A stretch of DNA of 7,884 nt from DASWRT01 sp036403035 (GTDB lineage: Bacteria > Pseudomonadota > Alphaproteobacteria > ATCC43930 > CGMCC-115725). A program made the translations under genes and the position numbers. The DNA lies in NCBI GenBank assembly GCA_036403035.1, contig DASWRT010000168.1, positions 1 to 7,884 of the forward strand, in the 5' to 3' direction. Each line of letters starts with the position of its first letter. The first letter of the stretch is position 1. The notes beneath the pieces are model-generated. The model ran no database searches. It saw only the letters and a list, made by a program, of their open reading frames with translations, and had not been told where the DNA came from. Of this stretch, positions 5,199 to 7,884 are shown piece by piece.

Positions 5199-6209
5199 AT
5201 GCTCCGCTTCCTGCTGACCCGCGTCAGCCTCGTGATCCCGACCTTCATCGGGATCACCCTCCTTGCCTTCTTCCTGATCCGGCTCGTTCCGGGCGATCCG
5301 GTCGAGACGCTCGCCGGAGAGCGGGGGATCGACCCGGCGGAGCATCAGCGGCTGCTGCACGAATACGGACTCGACCGGCCGCTGATCGTGCAGTACGGGA
5401 TCTACGCCGCGCATGCGCTGCGCGGCGATCTCGGCCGTTCGCTCATCACCCATGAGTCGGTGACGTCCGAGTTCGCCTCGCTCTTCCCGGCGACGATCGA
5501 GCTGGCGGTCTGCGCCGTGGTCATCGCGATCGGCCTCGGCCTGCCCGCCGGCATGATCGCGGCCGTCCGGCGCAACTCGCTGTTCGACCACGGCGTCATG
5601 GGCGTGTCGCTGACCGGCTATTCGATGCCGATCTTCTGGTGGGGCCTGCTGCTCATCATCCTGTTCTCGAACACCCTGCACTGGACGCCGGTGTCCGGGC
5701 GGATCTCGGTGGAATACTTCATCGAGCCGACGACCGGGTTCCTGCTGATCGACTCGCTGCTGTCGGACGACGACGGCGCGTTCCTCTCGACGGTGTCGCA
5801 CCTGATCCTGCCGGCGATCGTGCTTGGCACGGTGCCGCTCGCGGTGATCGCGCGGATGACCCGGTCGGCGATGCTGGAAGTGCTGGGCGAGGACTATATC
5901 CGCACGGCGCGGGCCAAGGGCCTGCCGCCGCGGCGGGTGATCGCGCTGCATGCGCTGCGCAACGCGCTGATCCCGGTGGTGACGGTGATCGGGCTCCAGG
6001 TCGGGGTGCTGTTCACCGGCGCGATCCTCACCGAGACGATCTTCTCCTGGCCCGGCATCGGCAAATGGCTGGTCGACGCGATCAGCCGCCGCGACTATCC
6101 CGTGCTGCAAGGCGGCATCCTGCTGATCGGCACGGTGGTGATGGCGGTCAACCTCGCCGTCGACCTGCTGTACGGGCTGATCAACCCGCGGATCCGGCAC
6201 ACGCGATGA
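5199..6209 (+). CDS. dppB: Dipeptide ABC transporter permease DppB
   Basis: Inner-membrane permease of 336 residues (E. coli DppB is about 339) that forms half of the dipeptide channel with DppC. The N-terminus MLRFLLTRVSLVIPTFIGIT and the PGDPV segment (31-35) are typical of the DppB/OppB group. ALTGYSMPIFWWG-like helix residues are seen at 137-149, HLILPAIVLGTVPLAVIARM at 201-220, and the cytoplasmic EAA loop that docks on the ATPase at about 227-256 (EVLGEDYIRTARAKGL onward). TETIFSWPGIGKWL (278-291) and the C-terminal INPRIRH (328-334) are also hallmarks. About six transmembrane segments are expected. The ribosome site (GGCGAG near 5190-5195) is modest, and the 40-bp gap after dppA is G-rich, consistent with lower expression than the binding protein. 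dppC begins 19 bp downstream. Confidence 0.95.
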   Translation: MLRFLLTRVSLVIPTFIGITLLAFFLIRLVPGDPVETLAGERGIDPAEHQRLLHEYGLDRPLIVQYGIYAAHALRGDLGRSLITHESVTSEFASLFPATIELAVCAVVIAIGLGLPAGMIAAVRRNSLFDHGVMGVSLTGYSMPIFWWGLLLIILFSNTLHWTPVSGRISVEYFIEPTTGFLLIDSLLSDDDGAFLSTVSHLILPAIVLGTVPLAVIARMTRSAMLEVLGEDYIRTARAKGLPPRRVIALHALRNALIPVVTVIGLQVGVLFTGAILTETIFSWPGIGKWLVDAISRRDYPVLQGGILLIGTVVMAVNLAVDLLYGLINPRIRHTR

Positions 6210-6228
6210 TCATGGAGGCACGCCGGCC

Positions 6229-7137
6229 ATGAGCGCCGAGACGCTCGACGCCACACCGCTGCCGGGGAGCGGCGCGCCGCCGCACCCGCTGGTCGAGGTC
6301 TGGCAGTCGTTCCGCGGCAATCCCGGCGCGGTGGCGGCGCTCGCGGTGATCGCTTCCGTGCTGCTGCTCGCGGTCTTCGCAGGGGTCATCGCGCCGCACG
6401 ATCCGGACGCCACCAACGGCGCGGCGCTGCTCCGCCCGCCCTTCTGGGAGGACGGCGGGTCGCTCTCCTACCCGCTCGGCACCGACGCGATCGGCCGCGA
6501 CATCCTCTCGCGGCTGATGTTCGGGGCGCGGCTGTCGCTGCTGATCGGGATCATCGTCGTCGCGCTGGCGCTCGCCGCCGGCATCGCGCTCGGCCTCGTC
6601 GCCGGCTTCTTCCGCGGCGTCGTCGAGATCGCGATCATGCGGCTGATGGACATCATGCTGACGATGCCGAGCCTGCTGCTCGCGATCGTCGTCGTCGCGA
6701 TCCTCGGTCCGGGCCTGACGAACGCGATGCTCGCGGTCGCGATCGTGGTGCTGCCGCACTATGTCCGGATCACTCGCGCCGCGGTGATCGGCGAGCTGGC
6801 GAAGGAATACGTCACGGCCTCCCGGGTGAGCGGCGCCGGCACGCTGCGGCTGATGGTCTCGACGGTGCTGCCGAACTGCCTGCCGCCGCTGATCGTCCAG
6901 GCGTCGCTGGGCTTCTCGACCGCGATCCTCGACGCCGCGGCGCTGGGCTTCCTCGGCCTCGGCGCGCAGCCGCCGTCGCCGGAATGGGGGACGATGCTGG
7001 CGGACGCACGGGAGTTCGTGCTGCGCGCCTGGTGGGTCGTGACCTTCCCCGGCCTTGCGATCCTCGTCACCGTGCTGGCGTTCAACCTGCTGGGCGACGG
7101 ATTGCGCGACGCCCTCGACCCGAAGCTCAAGCGATGA
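6229..7137 (+). CDS. dppC: Dipeptide ABC transporter permease DppC
   Basis: Inner-membrane permease of 302 residues (E. coli DppC about 300), partner of DppB. A hydrophilic N-terminus precedes the first membrane helix (about 34-55, ending in IAPHDPD). The LGTDAIGRDILSRLMFGARL segment (83-102) is the OppC-type N-terminal signature. The EAA coupling loop lies at about 189-218 (EYVTASRVSGAG then LPNCLPPLIVQASLGFS). ALGFLGLGAQPPSPEWGTML (238-257) and the C-terminal GDGLRDALDPKLK (289-301) are classical for DppC. Five further membrane spans fit the hydrophobic stretches. GGAGG (6214-6218) lies 10 nt before the ATG. The stop codon overlaps the dppD start as ATGA at 7134-7137, so translation of the two is probably coupled. 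Confidence 0.95.
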   Translation: MSAETLDATPLPGSGAPPHPLVEVWQSFRGNPGAVAALAVIASVLLLAVFAGVIAPHDPDATNGAALLRPPFWEDGGSLSYPLGTDAIGRDILSRLMFGARLSLLIGIIVVALALAAGIALGLVAGFFRGVVEIAIMRLMDIMLTMPSLLLAIVVVAILGPGLTNAMLAVAIVVLPHYVRITRAAVIGELAKEYVTASRVSGAGTLRLMVSTVLPNCLPPLIVQASLGFSTAILDAAALGFLGLGAQPPSPEWGTMLADAREFVLRAWWVVTFPGLAILVTVLAFNLLGDGLRDALDPKLKR

Positions 7138-7884
7138 CCGCCGCGATCCTCGACATCCAGGATCTCCGCGTCGAGTTCCCGACCGCCGGCGGGACGCTGC
7201 ATGCCGTCGACGGCGTCAGCCTCACCGTCGACGAGGGCGAGGTGCTCGGCATCGTCGGCGAGTCGGGCTCCGGCAAGAGCATAACGATGATGGCGGTGAT
7301 GGGCCTCGTCGCCTATCCCGGCCGCGTCTCGGCGCGCCGCCTCGCCTTCGCCGGGCAGGATCTCCAGACCCTTACGCCGCGAGCCAGGCGGCGGCTCACC
7401 GGCAAGGATCTGGCGATGATCTTCCAGGAGCCGACGACGAGCCTCAACCCGTGCTTCACGATCGGCTTTCAGCTCATGGAGACGCTGCGTTTCCATGAAG
7501 GGCTGGACCGCGCGCAGCGCCGCCGCCGCGCGGTCGAGCTCTTGGAGCAGGTCGGCATCCCGGCGCCGGAGAGCCGGCTCAAATCGTTCCCGCACCAGCT
7601 TTCCGGCGGGATGAACCAACGCGTGATGATCGCGATGGCGATCGCCTGCAACCCCAGGCTGCTGATCGCCGACGAGCCGACCACCGCGCTCGACGTCACT
7701 ATCCAGGCCCAGATCCTCGATCTGCTGCGCGGCCTGCAGAAGGAACGCGGCATGGGCCTGGTGCTGATCACGCACAACATGGGCGTAGTGGCGGAGACTG
7801 CGGAGCGCGTCTGCGTCATGTATGCCGGCCAGATCATGGAGGAGCAGCCGGCCCTGCGCCTGTTCCAGGCGCCGCAGCACCCCT
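7134..7884 (+). CDS. dppD: Dipeptide ABC transporter ATPase DppD (3' end beyond window)
   Basis: Cytoplasmic ATP-binding subunit that powers dipeptide import, normally paired with DppF. The first 250 codons are present (full DppD about 327), so the C-terminal oligopeptide/dipeptide domain is missing only because the window ends. Walker A is GESGSGKS (42-49), Q-loop MIFQEPTTSLNP (95-106), ABC signature LSGGMNQR (156-163), Walker B LLIADEP (176-182) and D-loop ALD (185-187); the H-loop is ITHNM with H214. All catalytic elements are intact; the residue after H214 is Asn where Asp is more common (THDL). The ATG is inside the dppC stop (ATGA), with no separate promoter. The frame is open to the right edge. 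Sequence similarity to E. coli DppD (PYPGRV-like segment, DVTIQAQI at 187-194) supports DppD over OppD, though the two are close relatives. Confidence 0.93.
   Translation, partial: MTAAILDIQDLRVEFPTAGGTLHAVDGVSLTVDEGEVLGIVGESGSGKSITMMAVMGLVAYPGRVSARRLAFAGQDLQTLTPRARRRLTGKDLAMIFQEPTTSLNPCFTIGFQLMETLRFHEGLDRAQRRRRAVELLEQVGIPAPESRLKSFPHQLSGGMNQRVMIAMAIACNPRLLIADEPTTALDVTIQAQILDLLRGLQKERGMGLVLITHNMGVVAETAERVCVMYAGQIMEEQPALRLFQAPQHP

Noticed and set aside
3551..5257. 568-residue open frame on the minus strand opposite dppA
   Set aside because: High third-position GC of dppA suppresses stops on the opposite strand; the translation is Arg/Leu/Asp-rich with no domain, while dppA is unmistakable.
7770..7790. 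THNM in place of THDL at the DppD H-loop as a sign of an inactive ATPase
   Set aside because: The catalytic His (H214), Walker A, Walker B and signature are all intact; the change to Asn after the His is a modest variation and not enough to infer loss of function.
5112..7880. Minus-strand open frames opposite dppB, dppC and dppD (5112-6200, 6181-6759, 6759-7880)
   Set aside because: Asp/Arg/His-rich reverse translations of conserved transporter genes, with no recognisable motif.

Overview
The window is about 7.9 kb of very GC-rich, densely coding bacterial DNA. The codon usage, the TTGACA-N17-CTAGCC type promoter and the gene repertoire (acyl-CoA enzymes, a BASS-type carrier, a peptide ABC importer) suggest an alphaproteobacterium, possibly in the Rhizobiales/Rhodospirillales range (Reyranella- or Bradyrhizobium-like). 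That placement is an inference from style; no taxonomic marker gene is present.

Layout. Positions 1-406 hold no gene I can support. This stretch contains a small inverted repeat, a long imperfect inverted repeat with a T-rich tail on the minus strand (the likely end of the leftward transcript) and a 13-bp tandem duplication. Two leftward genes follow: a crotonase-superfamily protein (407-1234) and an exported pentapeptide-repeat protein (1430-1987). At about 1988 transcription diverges, with the two start codons almost touching. A rightward pair follows: a hotdog-fold acyl-CoA thioesterase (1989-2504) and, 4 bp later, a BASS-type membrane carrier (2509-3474).

A promoter whose -35 box overlaps the carrier's stop codon then introduces a dipeptide ABC importer operon: dppA (periplasmic binding protein, GTG start at 3569), dppB and dppC (permeases) and dppD (ATPase). 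dppD is cut by the right edge after 250 codons. The Dpp assignment is strong: the binding protein keeps the four cysteines and the Arg/Asp ligand residues of E. coli DppA at nearly identical mature positions, and the permeases have near-identical family motifs. A dppF ATPase gene would be expected just beyond the window.

How the genes work together. DppA captures dipeptides in the periplasm, DppB/DppC form the channel and DppD (with an expected DppF) powers import. The thioesterase and carrier are probably co-translated, and may release and move a carboxylate; the substrate is unknown. The crotonase lacks one of the two classical hydratase glutamates, so its reaction is uncertain. Overall this looks like ordinary chromosomal metabolic and transport DNA. 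I found no sign of a defence system, mobile element, CRISPR array or clearly new multi-gene system. The most unusual items are the inverted repeat at 257-364, the atypical crotonase active site and the thioesterase-carrier pairing.
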